Below, piece by piece: positions 1 through 11,991 of a stretch of DNA of 64,000 nucleotides. The translations under genes were made by a program, and so were the position numbers. Position 1 is the stretch's first letter. Every line of letters starts with the position of its first letter. The notes under the pieces are model-generated. The model searched no databases, was not told where the DNA came from, and saw only the letters and a list, made by a program, of their open reading frames with translations. Where the stretch lies: the NCBI GenBank assembly GCA_022695795.1, contig MU404098.1:124001-188000 (forward strand). Reading direction: 5' to 3'. The DNA is from Biscogniauxia marginata (taxonomy: Eukaryota; Ascomycota; Sordariomycetes; Xylariales; Xylariaceae).

Positions 1-1122
1 GCCTTGGTGGTTTAAAACTGACTTCATTTTTCTTTGATACGAGCATCCTTTGTCGTTTTGCTATATCGTATGGTTGCTGTGTGTCTAGATTAGTGGTGAT
101 CTGTGCGCATTCGACGCACCATACTTTTATGTATAGAAATGATGATGATATTGTTTATGTCTGGAGGACGGAAACTATCTACCTATATACAGGCAGATGC
201 TCACCGTGCCTGAGCGCGCGGCAGTGGTGCATAGGACGACTAGAGTACCTAGAGGCAGAGCCAGTGTTCCGCGTGACATAAGAGGTCCTCCATTCCTGCC
301 CTAGTATTACGTATATAAGTGTACATATGTCGCGTTTTTCGCTTACAAGATACTCGGACCTTGAAGCCTCGACATCTAGGCGATCTTTTCCTCCAGGGTA
401 GCTTCGGCGGGGTTTTATATAAAGAGGCCATCTAAACGGCCTCGCTTACAAGCCTTAAGTTGCATCTTCTACCTTTTCTCCCGAAACATGCATTCGCACA
501 TACACAAAGTCTTTAAACCATCATAAATTATAATATAATCTAACGAAGAATCGTCGCATGAGACATTGTAACTCTTCCGAGGGAGAGAGAGAAGCGCCGT
601 GGCAAACTGACAGATAACAACTTGACAGACTTTTATTGGCGAATTAATCGATATTATCTTCTCGTGCATAACGTCGTATTGTGAGACGGCTTTGCAGCTG
701 GCTGAAAAGAAGGGTGGGTGACACGCTATTTGAATAAGCAAGGCCAGTACCTTCGTGTACCTGATACTTCTGATATGTTTATTCTCTTTCAGATCCATAA
801 GCCCTGTGTATATTAGCAATATGGAGCTGGTTTCGCTTCCGAAATTCATTGGAGGCGCAGCAGAGTAAGGAGACAATCTGGTATATATTCAAAACGGGCC
901 TCCCCCTCCTCCCCGCCAAAGTGAGAATTGATATGAGGTTGGTGCCATTCAAATCCCTTACGTTTAGGCAAGGGAATGCGTTATATGAGACTTTGACCTT
1001 CACAATTTTGTTCTAGCATACTCAATAGGCCTCTTCGAAGATCTTAATCTCCAGAACCTATTAGTATTCCCTTGTAGCCAGTCTCCATTTCCATAATCTA
1101 GAAGATCAGCAACACAGCAACA
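1..1122. other. Intergenic, left edge of window
   Basis: No convincing gene. The open frames on both strands are short, overlap each other and show no family motif. The stretch just before position 1123 is the upstream region of the NRPS-like gene, and the A-rich sequence ending CAGCAACACAGCAACA before the ATG looks like an ordinary fungal leader. The first few hundred bases could be the 3' UTR of a gene outside the window. Confidence 0.5.
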
Positions 1123-4100
1123 ATGTTCACGACAACCGAAAGCCTACTGCCCAACGTCATTAGACGACGGCAGCATAGGGCAAGGCCTTTCGCTACTGTT
1201 GTTAGCATTGATGGAGGGGTCCAGCATCTGAGCTTTTCCGACCTTGAAAACGCATCCAACAGAGCATCGTGGTTTCTAGATGAGAAAATAGTGGACGATA
1301 AAGTGTTCCTCTACATGGGGCCTAACGACATCAGATATTTTATATGGGTGATTGCAGCCATGAAGACAGGGAAATGTGTGAGTCACAAGCGCCCTGAATA
1401 CCGACAGATATACACTTTGTCGTTCTTTGAAAATAACCCCGAATTGCGCGGACGGATACCAACTGAAGCGATTCTTAGGTCATATTCCCCTCTCTGGCCA
1501 ACCAAATCCCAGCAAATCAACAGTTCTTCAAAACAGTAGGGGCAAAGACTCTCATCTACGCCCCTGAAGCGGTCAATCTATTAGCGCCTCTCTTGAGTGC
1601 AACGAAAGGGGCCGTAGACCATATTCCTTCCCCAACCTACGATGAGCTGTTGCACAACGATGCTACACAATTGTATCCCTTTGAGAAATCGTTCGATGAT
1701 CTCAAAGATACTAGATTCATGGGTCTTCACACGTCGGGGACGTCGGGGCACCCAAAGCCTATATACTGGAACCATATGGGCGTTTCTACGCTCCCTTCGT
1801 TCCTTGACACATCTATCAGAGATCGCGATGGCGACGGATCAAATGCAATGCGAGATGTGTTCCAAGGGAACAACGTCCTTAATCCGTTTCCATTATATCA
1901 CGTATGAAGAAAAATTCAGCTACAACTTACTTTAGGCCGGGTATGGCTAACTCATAAATATAGTTCGGCAGCATTGGCCAAACGCTATGGAGCACTTACT
2001 GTGACAATACCCTGGTTTTCCCAACACCTGGTGTGCGACTAAGTCCCGAGAACTTGACAGTTATCCTCCAGAAGGGCAAGTGCACGGTAGCTACGGTACC
2101 TCCTTCGATCCTGGAAGCCATGCTTAGCTACCCGCTGGGGATGGATGTCCTAGCTGGGCTAAAACTCGTTGCGTACTCGGGCGGGCCTCTCAACCCAGCT
2201 CGCGGAGAAGTCTTAGCTAAAAGACTACCGCATCTATGTACCGTCATAGCTAGTACTGAAGGAGGGCCAGCACATGTTGTATCTCCGGTGGATAGCTCTC
2301 ACTGGGACGCCTTCAAATTCCACGACGTTGGCCAACGGATGGATGAAGTTGCTCCAGATATCTACGAGCTTGTGTATCCGCGAACCGAGCTCGTCAACCG
2401 AACGCATGCGTATTTTCACATCCATCCCAATCACGGCGTCGAATATCGTACCTCCGATTTGTTCTCGCCCGTAGAGGGCCAGGAGGGCTGGTGGAAATAC
2501 AGGGGCCGGGCGGATAACTGGATTGCCATGTCAAACGGACTTAAGATGGATCCGACGGAGATGGAGAACACTATCGCTTCACACCCGGACATCACTGGCG
2601 TCCTCGTGGCGGGCTCGTACCGCTTCCGGCTATGCTTGCTGATCGAACTGAGGGAGGAGGTTGATCTATCATTGGAGAGTGTCTGGCCAATTATCGAGGC
2701 TGCAAACAAGAAGGTGTCCAAATTCGGACGGGTACCGAAAGAGTTGGTCATATTTGCTACGCCAGACAAGCCGTTTTTGAGAGCCAGCAAGGGTACTATT
2801 CAACGGAGACTGACCGTCCAGGCCTATAAGGAAGAAATCGATAGGCTATATAACGAGGTTGAAGAAGGGCTGCTAACCGGCGGAATACCCCTCCCATCGT
2901 CGACTGAGCCTCAAGGGCTGATGCCCTTCTTGACGGAGTTATGTTCACAGACCCTCCTTGATGATACTAACGATGGTAGCATCGATATTGATGACAACCT
3001 CCTGGCCTCTGGTCTCGACTCCCTCTCCGTATTTGTGCTCTTGGCACGGTTAAAGGCCGCCCTGCGAAAGTACGGCATCGATGCACAAAGAGTGCAGCTC
3101 ATAGACAATAAACTGTTGTACACCGCGACAACAGTCCGGCAGCTGGCCGAGCAGTTATCGGGGGTGCTATCTGCGACCGAAACCTCGAATGGACCTGTTG
3201 AACATAGCGGCGACCGTGTAACAACGCAGCTACTGGAGAAGTATGACGCTGAGATTCAAAGGCTTGCTGGGGGTACTGTGACGCGAGCGAGCGAGAGACC
3301 GGATACCGAGGTCGTTCTACTCACCGGATCGACTGGCTCCCTCGGATCACACATCCTATCCTCTCTTCTCGCTAGGAGCGATGTGAGGAAAGTGGTGTGT
3401 CTCAACCGAAACGGAGATGCCAAACCACAGTCCGCCTCGTTCAAGGCCCGAGGCCTACCAGCCTTGCCGGTTGATGACGGGCGGGTTGTATTTCTCAAGG
3501 TAAAATACACAGAGCCGAAGTTCGGCTTGCCAGATGATGTCTACGCCACGCTTGCGCGCGAGACGACATCTATTGTCCACAACGCCTTTCCCGTGAACTT
3601 CTTGCTCAGTCTCCCATCCTTTGAGCCGCAGTTCCAATCTCTGCTGAATCTGCTCAGATTGGCAGTCGACAGCCGATACAGCCCGGCGGTACTATTTGTC
3701 TCGAGTATCAGTGCTGCGACGTTAGTATCGGCCAACAGCCGCCAGGATATAGTTCCTGAAGAAGTCCTTGATTCGAACCAGGCAACACACCTACTCCGGC
3801 AGGGTTATGCCCGGTCAAAGTACATATGCGAGCGCCTACTGGCCAGTTACACTTCGACCTTAGGTAGACCATCGACCGTGCTCCGGGTTGGCCAGGTCTG
3901 TGGCCCCTTTTCTGGAACGGGAGTGTGGAACGCATCAGAATGGCTCCCCTCTCTCGTCCTGAGTTCCAAGTTTCTCGGCGCCATCCCGGATTCTCTGGGC
4001 AGCGAGGTCAACTGGATTCCCGTCGATATACTAGGCGACATAATTGCCCAGATCGTGTGCGCCGCGGCTCCGAAGCGCGGGGACCCGGCGGCATTCCTGG

Positions 4101-4414
4101 TGTACAATCTGGTCAACCCGTCGATAACCCCGTGGAGCGAACTCTTGTCCGCACTCGAGGCAGTCGGGCCTGTGGCTACTGTGTCTGCTGCCGAATGGAT
4201 CGACCGGCTCGAAAAAAGCGACAGGGAACATCACATCATCCATCAGAACCCCGCTGCGAAGCTTATCGACTTTTACAAGCAGACCATGTTGGACGTGAAA
4301 CCGGCGGCCAAGGTCGAGATTAGTAACTTGCTACGCGCGAGCGAGACAGCAGCCAACTTGCCGCCCGTCAATAAAAGCCATATGTCACGGTGGATGCGAG
4401 GCTGGGGATTGTGA
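1123..4414 (+). CDS. NRPS-like adenylation-thiolation-reductase (carboxylic acid reductase type)
   Basis: Predicted exons are 1123-1377, 1479-1901 and 1964-4414, giving 1042 residues. The adenylation domain has TSGTSG at residues 170-175 and the PFPLYHFGSIG motif across the second splice junction. A carrier domain follows with LDSL and the phosphopantetheine serine near residue 579. A NAD-binding thioester reductase ends the protein, with TGSTGSLG at 680-687 and the catalytic YARSK (Tyr 841, Lys 845). This A-T-R order is that of fungal enzymes that activate a carboxylic acid, load it as a thioester and release it as an aldehyde or alcohol. There is no condensation domain. The substrate cannot be read from sequence. 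Both introns were placed by GT-AG signals plus continuity of conserved motifs (TGKC/VIFPSLANQ and PLYH/FGSIG). No other obvious biosynthetic gene is adjacent, so it may act alone. Confidence 0.9.
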
Positions 4415-5637
4415 CGAGATTGGTCATGTTTGCTGAGTTGGTATGGAGTATGAGACTAGGATGCAGTGTGTATTAGTCCGAAGCCGAATGGGTAGATACT
4501 AAAGCCCGGATATCATCTTTGCTCCCAATGGGGCGAATGCTTCACCAGTAGTTTCTAATTTCCGCGATCTAACTCGCCAAGAATTGCCCATGATACCAGG
4601 CACGATGGCCCAGGGGAGGGGCTCGTTTTTCCGATAGCCGACACAATACCCGGAACAGATATCATTGACCGATTTCACGAGCTCTGGAAGGAATGTAGTT
4701 CACAAACGGCGTAAACTCCTATAGCCCGTGGAGGAAAATAGTGATCTTATCGAAGAACGCTGTGGTAGAGTAACGGGATAAGGAACAACGAGTTAGTAGG
4801 AGGCTTGATGGCTCACCGGACAATTTATCGTAGGGAAGTAATTGGTACGTTATCGTGCGCTGGTAGAATCTATAGCTACTTCACAGCTGGGCTGATGGGA
4901 CTCCCCCCCCCTCCCTTTTTTTTTTTTGAGGCACCGTTGTATGAACACTCTCAAGGCGTGAGAGAAATAAGGGACTCCACCGGCTTAAGGAATGCACCCT
5001 GGTGGAATATATTGTCTCAAACAAGGTGATAGGTACCTCGCGAGTGTTTTGAATCAAGTCAAATCCTTTTTAAATCCTAAACCTAGAGATGAAGTTCCTT
5101 GCCATAACAACCGAAATTCTCCAGCTATGATTGACCATTATGGAAAATATGTCTGTCTCAGATGACATGGAAACCTACTGAAGGCATCGTCCTATTATAT
5201 CTCTTCAAAGCACGTATTATTGAGACTGGGCCTTATCCATCTATGCTAAACGGCGCTTTGCATGAAATGCTAAAAGTTAACCTCCCTTTGATGTTATGTC
5301 TACGTGTTGAGATAAGACGAAGATGTGAGGATAGGATCAAGTGTATTGGTTTAAGGTAAGTCTAGATAGGAGGGCGAAACCCTCCTATATATGTAAATAC
5401 AGGTGGCAAGGGTCGTATAGCCCCATATTTCAACACTACGCCCTTGAAAAATTCTCTCTATTCGCAACGGTTTTTTTTTAAACGAGGATTCCAGAATGTA
5501 AGCATCAAATCTTTGATTATTAAATCAGTTCTAAATTTTGACCAAGAAGATTGGATGATTGAATCATACAGAATACCTAGAGCGTTAAGAGGGTGGGAAA
5601 TACGGTCGAGGGCGACACATATGTTCGCTTCGCCAGC
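4415..5637. other. Intergenic between convergent genes; contains a solo LTR
   Basis: No gene is supported. It holds the 3' sides of the NRPS-like gene and of adenylosuccinate synthetase, which converge here. A C9-type tract followed by a T run lies at about 4903-4928. The only structured element is the solo LTR at 5305-5435. Confidence 0.6.
5305..5435 (+). mobile_element. Solo LTR, Copia-like (copy 1)
   Basis: A 131-bp element starts TGTTGAGAT and ends ATTTCAACA, the inverted TG..CA termini of Copia-class LTRs. It is bounded by a perfect 5-bp direct repeat, CTACG at 5300-5304 and again at 5436-5440, which is a target-site duplication. A second copy lies inverted at 46801-46933. By hand alignment the two differ at roughly 14 positions, mostly transitions. 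The element contains a perfect 9-bp hairpin (5366-5374 with 5380-5388, loop CGAAA). No internal retrotransposon sequence flanks it, so it is what remains after LTR-LTR recombination. Confidence 0.85.
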
Positions 5638-7358
5638 TCAGGGACGGTAGATCATATCCGCGCGATCAGGGCCAGTGCCAATCCACTTAATCTATTCATT
5701 TGTCAGCGCCTCCTGCTTTATGATTACGATAAACCCAGAAAAGGTTGGGGTTTTGTCCTCTTGCTCTCCCGAGGAGAATGCTGAATACAGGTGAATAAGA
5801 CTTACCTTGGTTTGAAGAAAGCCTTCGATGTACTCAACGTAATCGCGTGCTTCTTTAGGAAGCCCTGACCATTCACGGACTTTCGCAATGCTAGTATTCC
5901 AGCCCGGTAGTTCATGATACATGACTTGCACGCGTTCGAGGACTGATAGGTCGGCTGGAAACGAAGGCAGTTCCTCGCCGGTCTCCGGATCTTTGTAGGC
6001 AATTCCGACCTTGATTGTGTTGAACGTGTCCAGAACATCAAGCTTACTCAATTGAAGGCAATCATAGTCATTGACCGCACAGGAGTATTGTAAGACGACG
6101 AGATCTAGCCAACCGCACTACACCAGAGTCAGTTACCGCAAAACATTAGAGAAGCATGCGTAATAGAAGCTACTAGGGTCCTTTGAGTTCTGGCCTGGTT
6201 CTGAAGAAGCTGTAATCTTGAATGAGAGGAGATGATGAAATGAGGAGTTATGACTGCTTTGAAACAAAGCAAATCAGATCCTACTTACTCTTCGTTTACG
6301 GCCTGTCGACACGCCAATTTCACCGCCCAGCTGTTGCAACATCGCGCCAACCTCACCTGTATCCTCGGTCGGGAAGCTTCCGGAACCAACCCTCGTGGTG
6401 TAACTATTGCCAGTCAGCCAACCCGTTCTCTAGTTAATGAAGGTGAGATTTTCTGGTTGCTTACGCCTTGACGACACCAATGACCTCCTTGATACTTTTC
6501 CGCTTGAGTCCAAGGCCCGAGATAATACCGCCGAGGCATGTATTTGAGCTAGTGACATAAGGGTAGGTACCATAGTCTATATCCAGCATCAGGGCCTGGC
6601 TGCCCTCGACGAAGATATTGGCCTGTCTTTCTTGGGCGTCTTTCATAAACACCACGGCATCGACAACGAAATTAGCGAGCATGACGCGGTACTCCTTGAA
6701 GCGGGTGATTTCCTCCTCGACGTCGTATTGCAGAAGCTCTCCGTAGCGCTTTTTGTATCCGGCAGCTAGTTGCCGCAGCTTGGTTTCAAACAATCCCTCG
6801 TTAAACATCTCTGCAAGGCGTATGCCACTCCGAGCTGCCTTGGAGCTATAACATGGACCGATTCCTCGTTTTGTAGTCCCGACAGCATTGGCACCCAATT
6901 CGATTTCCTCAAGCCCGTCCACGGCAGCATGTAGATCGAAATTGATATGACATCTGTCCGAGACATAGAGACGATCGCGAGCATCCTTTATCCCTTTCGC
7001 TTCGACGTCGGCGAGTTCCTTGAAAAAAGACGGCACATGAAAAACAACGGCGGAACCAATTAGATTAATGCATTGAGGCGCGACGAGACCGGATGGGAGG
7101 AGGTGGAAGTCGTAGGATACCCCGTTAGCTCTGATAGAGTGACCGGCATTGTGCCCACCCTAAGATAGACGAATCAGTCCAGAAGACATGACGATGGAGT
7201 GAGAACGAGGCCATTTCCAGAGTGCTGAGATAGATGGACCAACTTACAGCGGCGCGGGCACATATTTGGGCCTCGGCGCAAAGGATATCCGTTAGCTTAC
7301 CCTTGCCTTCATCACCCCATTGGCTTCCTAGGCATATCGTGACAGAAGACGACGGCAT
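5638..7358 (-). CDS. ADE12: Adenylosuccinate synthetase
   Basis: Catalyses GTP-dependent condensation of IMP with aspartate, the first step from IMP to AMP. Five exons are predicted in transcript order: 7358-7248, 7159-6465, 6403-6289, 6117-5806 and 5691-5638, giving 428 residues, the usual length. Visible motifs are the P-loop [11 protein letters not shown] near the start, GGHNAGH across the first junction, [58 protein letters not shown], the base-binding KLDVLD, and a terminal [13 protein letters not shown]. That last motif, which contacts guanine in this family, lies in an 18-codon final exon behind a 114-bp intron and would be missed if translation ran on past the donor at 5805. All key motifs look normal, so the enzyme should be active. 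Whether it is the only copy in the genome cannot be told here. Confidence 0.95.
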
Positions 7359-10300
7359 TTTTACCTTCGAGAAAGGGCAATTCGCGGGGGAGAGGAATGC
7401 GCAGAAGAAGGAGCTGAGGGAGGCGCAGAGAGAAAGACGCAGGTAGAGACGGCAGCGGCAGCGCTGGGGATCGTTTGGTTGTCTAATAAAGGAGAGAAGT
7501 TTTCCAGAGTAGCTGGTGGTCGAAAAGGTGCGGCATTAAAGGCTGGAGAAGTGCGATTTTCCATGAAATTGTTGAAGGAGAAATGTTTGTACGCCGTCGT
7601 GTTGCGCCAGGCCAGTCAGGGCCTGTCGGTGATACAATGCCCCTCCAAAGCTAGCAGTGGGGGTGGTGGGGTGGTGGGGCCGCTGCTTTAGACGGCCTCT
7701 TCCTGGCCAATAGCACTGCCCCTTGGGTCAGCCTTAAAAACTTAGAGGACAACCCCACTAACCTACCAAGTACCTTACCTGCTTACCTGGCTAGGTGGTT
7801 CGATCGGTGAGCTGAGTGAACAGCTGACTGCCCCCGACAGTTAAAGAGTGGCTTGTGCGAGATTTAGCCGGAGTCAGAAGAGAGTTACAAACAACCGAAC
7901 AAAATTTAAGAGCTCCTAACTTATAAATTTTGAACTTCTCAGCCAACGTGGAGTGTGGGTACACCACAAAAGTTCTTCTTCAGTCAATATATGGAGTGCA
8001 TATATGAAGTAGCCTTATGATCCCGTGGCTTCGTCCATGTCATGCAATATCGACGTCAGTGTGCTCATACGCTACACAGCTTGGTTAGGTGCATACCTCA
8101 CCCGCCATGGCCGAGTAGATGGTGCAGGCTGTAGAATTAGGGATGAGAGTTTCGTTAGTGACATGACCGAGTAGTACCAGGAGGAGAATTGAATCGATAG
8201 TAGGTGGGATTTTTTTTACGAGAGATGGGCGAGGGCGGCGAATCTGGCGTAGAATAACAATAGGGAACCTAGGTTCCGATCGTGGGATGTCTCGGGTCAG
8301 TCTTTGAGATACTGAGCGATGTCATCCAGTAAAGCATCCCGCCGCCCCTATTACGATCGCTTCTAGTGTCGTAATAGCCAATGGAAACTCTCCTGCATTT
8401 GTTCCTGCATTTGTCTTCGGGCGTTCTTCACTCCAGGCGGGTCTGCTTTGAGATTGCGAGAGCTCTTCTTCTAGTCATAAGTGCTGGACTAACTGCTCCA
8501 GGAGTTATATACTCATTCGTCGAGGGACCAAGTTCCCGTATGACGCTAGTAGCTAATAGACGGGCGTAGATCACAGAAGCAATCATGCCTATAACCTTTA
8601 GCACTTGGGTGAGCGGGTGGCACTCTCCGTAGCAGTGTGGCTTTGGTGCTAGAGATAAAGCATGCTAAGCATGTGTGAGGTGCGCCGCTTCAAGAGTATC
8701 TAAACGTCGTATGTACTCAAAATAGTGCATAAAGGATGAGTGACATGGGCAAGTGAGTGATGATTCCAGAGAGGAGATGCGGAGTATTTCTGGCCTCCCC
8801 GCTAGCTTGGGAGAGAATCTATCTTGGTGAGATTAGATGAGATTTAGGCGCTCATAGCGCACGTGAATTCGAAGTTGAAAAGAGTAGCCAGGGGTCGAGA
8901 CCATTTTCCCACAGACGCAAATTAGTGAATAGACCAATAAGGAAAATATGGAGGCTATTCCGACGATAGAGAGGAGAGCATCAACGATGCGGGTGGGCTT
9001 AACTAGTTAGCAATGCCGAAGTCAATCCAATCACGTGATGATCTGCGATCTTCGGAGCCGATTGCTTGGTTATGCCTTGTACTGAAACTTGGATCCGTGT
9101 GTGACAGACACCCCCACACTCTTCGATAGCTGTTGTGTTATGTGGGAAGTAAGTTGTGAATGGAGTACTGTAGGTATATATTAATGATGGAGAATTTGGG
9201 CTATGTTCCCTCTGAGATGCCGTAAATACGTGCTGGGATTTTAGCTAGCTCCACAGCTACCTGGTTAAACCTATAAAAGCGCTTAATTTGTATTCAGTAT
9301 TTCCTAATCGGTGCTCTAGTGTTCAACAAGACCGGGGTGTAACCTGCCACTTGAAATTAACTGGTTACCAAATATCTAAGATGGAACCCTAGGATAAATG
9401 TTATTCTAACCTCCCACAGCTATTTCGGGTCAATAGGTAGATATGTACTATATCATATAAGGCATCCCAGTACACCTGATTACATGCCATTCCCTCCATA
9501 TCCTCAGGTCCATCTATCAAGCACATGTGCTTAGATAAGTCGCACGCACTGATACCCTGTGTCACCTGCCCTATGAGAATAGATGATAGAATAGTTATTG
9601 GGCGAAGAACGAAGGCTATAACTAGGGTCATAGCAGCACGGCTGATATCGAAGGTAATTCCTAATTTCTTGGTCCGTTGACGATAATGCTAAAGGCGGTG
9701 AAAAATAAATCTAGAATGGTTGCCTGGGCTAATTTTCATGGTTAATAGATACGGGTTTCAGGTACGTACCTAGGGTCTACTGTTCTGTGTCCTCTATGGT
9801 GTAGTGGATTCAACGTTAGGAATGGCAGAAGATAATGGAACAATGGGTGGGGCAGTTGGCTTTGTTCCCAGTTGTCACATGGGTACCTAGATTCTGTTCA
9901 GCTGATCACTTGATAGCAGACTCGTAAACAGTGGTACTAATACAGTGTGCAAATAGCATCACAAAGTATGCTACCTACCTACAGTCACTTGGGAGGGTCA
10001 AAGCATAGGAAGCCCTAACCGGTGCACAAAGGGAATTAATCTGTAGCACATGGAAAGAAAAAAAAAGGAAATCATTAAGAGAACAGAAAATATCTTGTTG
10101 CACGGAAGGAATCCCATTCACTGCATATAGTAATAGACTATAACACAGAACTAACTACTAAACAGTAGTCTGTCTTCCAGTTCGCAGGATCAAAGACCAT
10201 GTCAACCATCCGTGATCCCTTCACCAGTTCTTCTCTAGCGAGACAAACCACCATGTAGAGAATTGCAGGTATTAGTAGTGAAGTCTGATATCAGATGTGC

Positions 10301-10926
10301 GAGCCTCATCACTCCCACTCTCACTGGGTATCATCGAAAACTGGAAAAAGAAAAAAAGCTCCCATCGATTGTGCCTGTGTGCTTGATGTTAGCAACGTAG
10401 TCCTTGATATGTTTTTAGCCTTATGCTCACCATTCCATAACCATGACAGCATTGTAAACACACCGCAGAGTAGAAACCCAAACCCGGACAACAGTGAACC
10501 CAGAACACCACGTAGCGTAGAAAGCGACGACGATGACGGAAACGGGCATTGCATATAAAGAGATGGAAAACGGAGGGGGGAAGGACAATGTTTCATCATG
10601 TGGTGCCTATGAGCACACTGTATTAGCTACTATGCCGTCACTCTCGCGCCGACTTCCTGACTTACCCGTTCAAAGGAGGAAAGGAAATAGGAACAGCTGA
10701 ATGCAAAGTGTTGAAAAGTCCCTCTCAAAGATTCAAGAGGTGGCCTAGAATATAGAAGATTAGTCGGATGATTACCTTATTTTGGCATGTTAGTACTTAC
10801 ATATCAGACAATGACAAGACAGTGATTCCCATTCCCACGCCGACTTGACATGACCACAAAACAGCAACCAGAATATGCCATCGGGCGCCTTCAGAAAGCC
10901 TTGTAACTTCAAGCCGACCAGAATAA
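7359..10926. other. Long intergenic region (3.5 kb)
   Basis: Nothing with family motifs is visible on either strand. The right-hand part is likely 3' UTR and downstream sequence of the Zn2Cys6 gene. The left end is the upstream region of adenylosuccinate synthetase, with a purine-rich leader at about 7375-7445. Short ACCTACCT/TAGGTAGG runs are scattered through it, as in many Sordariomycete intergenic regions. Confidence 0.55.
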
Positions 10927-11829
10927 CTACTCCTCATCGTCAGGAGCCCCGGGCTGATTCTCGAAAGGTTCGCCTTCAAAAGGCTGATCCTGGAATAGCT
11001 GATTTTCGTATCCCTCAGTACCCGGGGCCGGCTGGAGTTGACCAAACATTTGCCGGTTGATGTAGCCCCCTATTTCCGAAGGGGGAACCGGCATGCTGGT
11101 ATGAAATCCAGGTGGGTTATAAAAAGGAGATGGGCTTGGGCCACCGAAGGCTGGACCTAAGCTAGGTTGCCCAATCTGGTGTTGCATGTTAATGTTGCCA
11201 GGATTGTTAAACGTCGTGGTCCCGAACGCTCCTGCAGTAGGGGGCATCATAGGTTGTAGGCTATGTTGCTGACCGGACTCGTCAGCGTTGGAATTTGGCA
11301 AGGCGTTAAGCCCATATGCTAACGGGCCGGTAGGCAGGAGGCCCGGGACTTGACGTGTAGGTGCAGGCGACATGTTTTCATAAACTCCGGCAGCGTAGTC
11401 ATTCAAAATATTAGCGATCCTAGTATTATCAAAATCTGCTACTAGTTGCACCTTTTGGCCAGCGTCGTTAAGCCTGTCAATATTCCTTTGACCCGTGGCA
11501 AGGTCAACTCCGTGCAACAACTCATGGATCATGGCCTGCTCGAGTTCCGGATTGTTCCGACAAATAATGGCTATAGACCGTTCGGCAACCTTGTCCACGT
11601 GCTGGTGTTTTGGACCTCGCTTTCTGGTGGGATTATTATAGGTGCAATCATGGTTCCTTTGCACGCATTCGGAGCATTTCGGTTTGCGGTTGTCGCAGCG
11701 CCGACGACCTCTGTGACACGAGTCACAAGCCTGTGAGCTTCTCTTAACTTTCTTGGCCGGGTGTTCGCCTTGTTCTCCTGCGCTACCCTGGTCACTGACG
11801 AATTGGGGGACATCGGATTGTTGACTCAT
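10927..11829 (-). CDS. Short Zn(II)2Cys6 DNA-binding protein
   Basis: A single coding exon of 300 residues. An N-terminal fungal zinc binuclear cluster is complete: Cys 35, 38, 45, 52, 55 and 62 (C-x2-C-x6-C-x6-C-x2-C-x6-C), preceded by a basic KKVKRSSQ and followed by the basic linker RKRGPKH. A short segment after it (ERSIAIICRNNPELEQAMIHELLHG) resembles the helical region behind the cluster in other small family members. The rest is Pro/Gly/Asn/Gln-rich and ends in a very acidic tail (EGEPFENQPGAPDDEE), which could act as an activation region. It lacks the large fungal-specific middle homology domain of classical members. Targets are unknown; no biosynthetic gene is directly next to it. 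Confidence 0.85.
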   Translation of the reverse strand: MSQQSDVPQFVSDQGSAGEQGEHPAKKVKRSSQACDSCHRGRRRCDNRKPKCSECVQRNHDCTYNNPTRKRGPKHQHVDKVAERSIAIICRNNPELEQAMIHELLHGVDLATGQRNIDRLNDAGQKVQLVADFDNTRIANILNDYAAGVYENMSPAPTRQVPGLLPTGPLAYGLNALPNSNADESGQQHSLQPMMPPTAGAFGTTTFNNPGNINMQHQIGQPSLGPAFGGPSPSPFYNPPGFHTSMPVPPSEIGGYINRQMFGQLQPAPGTEGYENQLFQDQPFEGEPFENQPGAPDDEE

Positions 11830-11838
11830 GGTGATGGA

Positions 11839-11991
11839 CTGCGAATAGTTAGATTCACCGGAGTGAAGAACAAGATGGTATGAAACGACGAGAATGATGG
11901 GATGATACCATGTTGTATGGATGAAAGTTGGTGTTCGGGCGAAGAGACGAAAAAAAAAGGAAGAAGCAGCAGTAGGTGTGAAAAGACTTAC
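11839..11991 (-). other. Probable 5'UTR intron of the Zn2Cys6 gene
   Basis: On the minus strand, a consensus donor GTAAGT (11991-11986) pairs with an acceptor preceded by a CTAAC branch point and ending TTCGCAG at 11839. The ATG follows nine bases downstream. The enclosed 153 bp is pyrimidine-rich and non-coding. This is inferred from signals only. Confidence 0.5.

Noticed and set aside
5692..5805. Read-through C-terminus of adenylosuccinate synthetase
   Set aside because: The continuation after FLQTK is an intron; the family's KWIGTGP motif is found in frame at 5691-5638.
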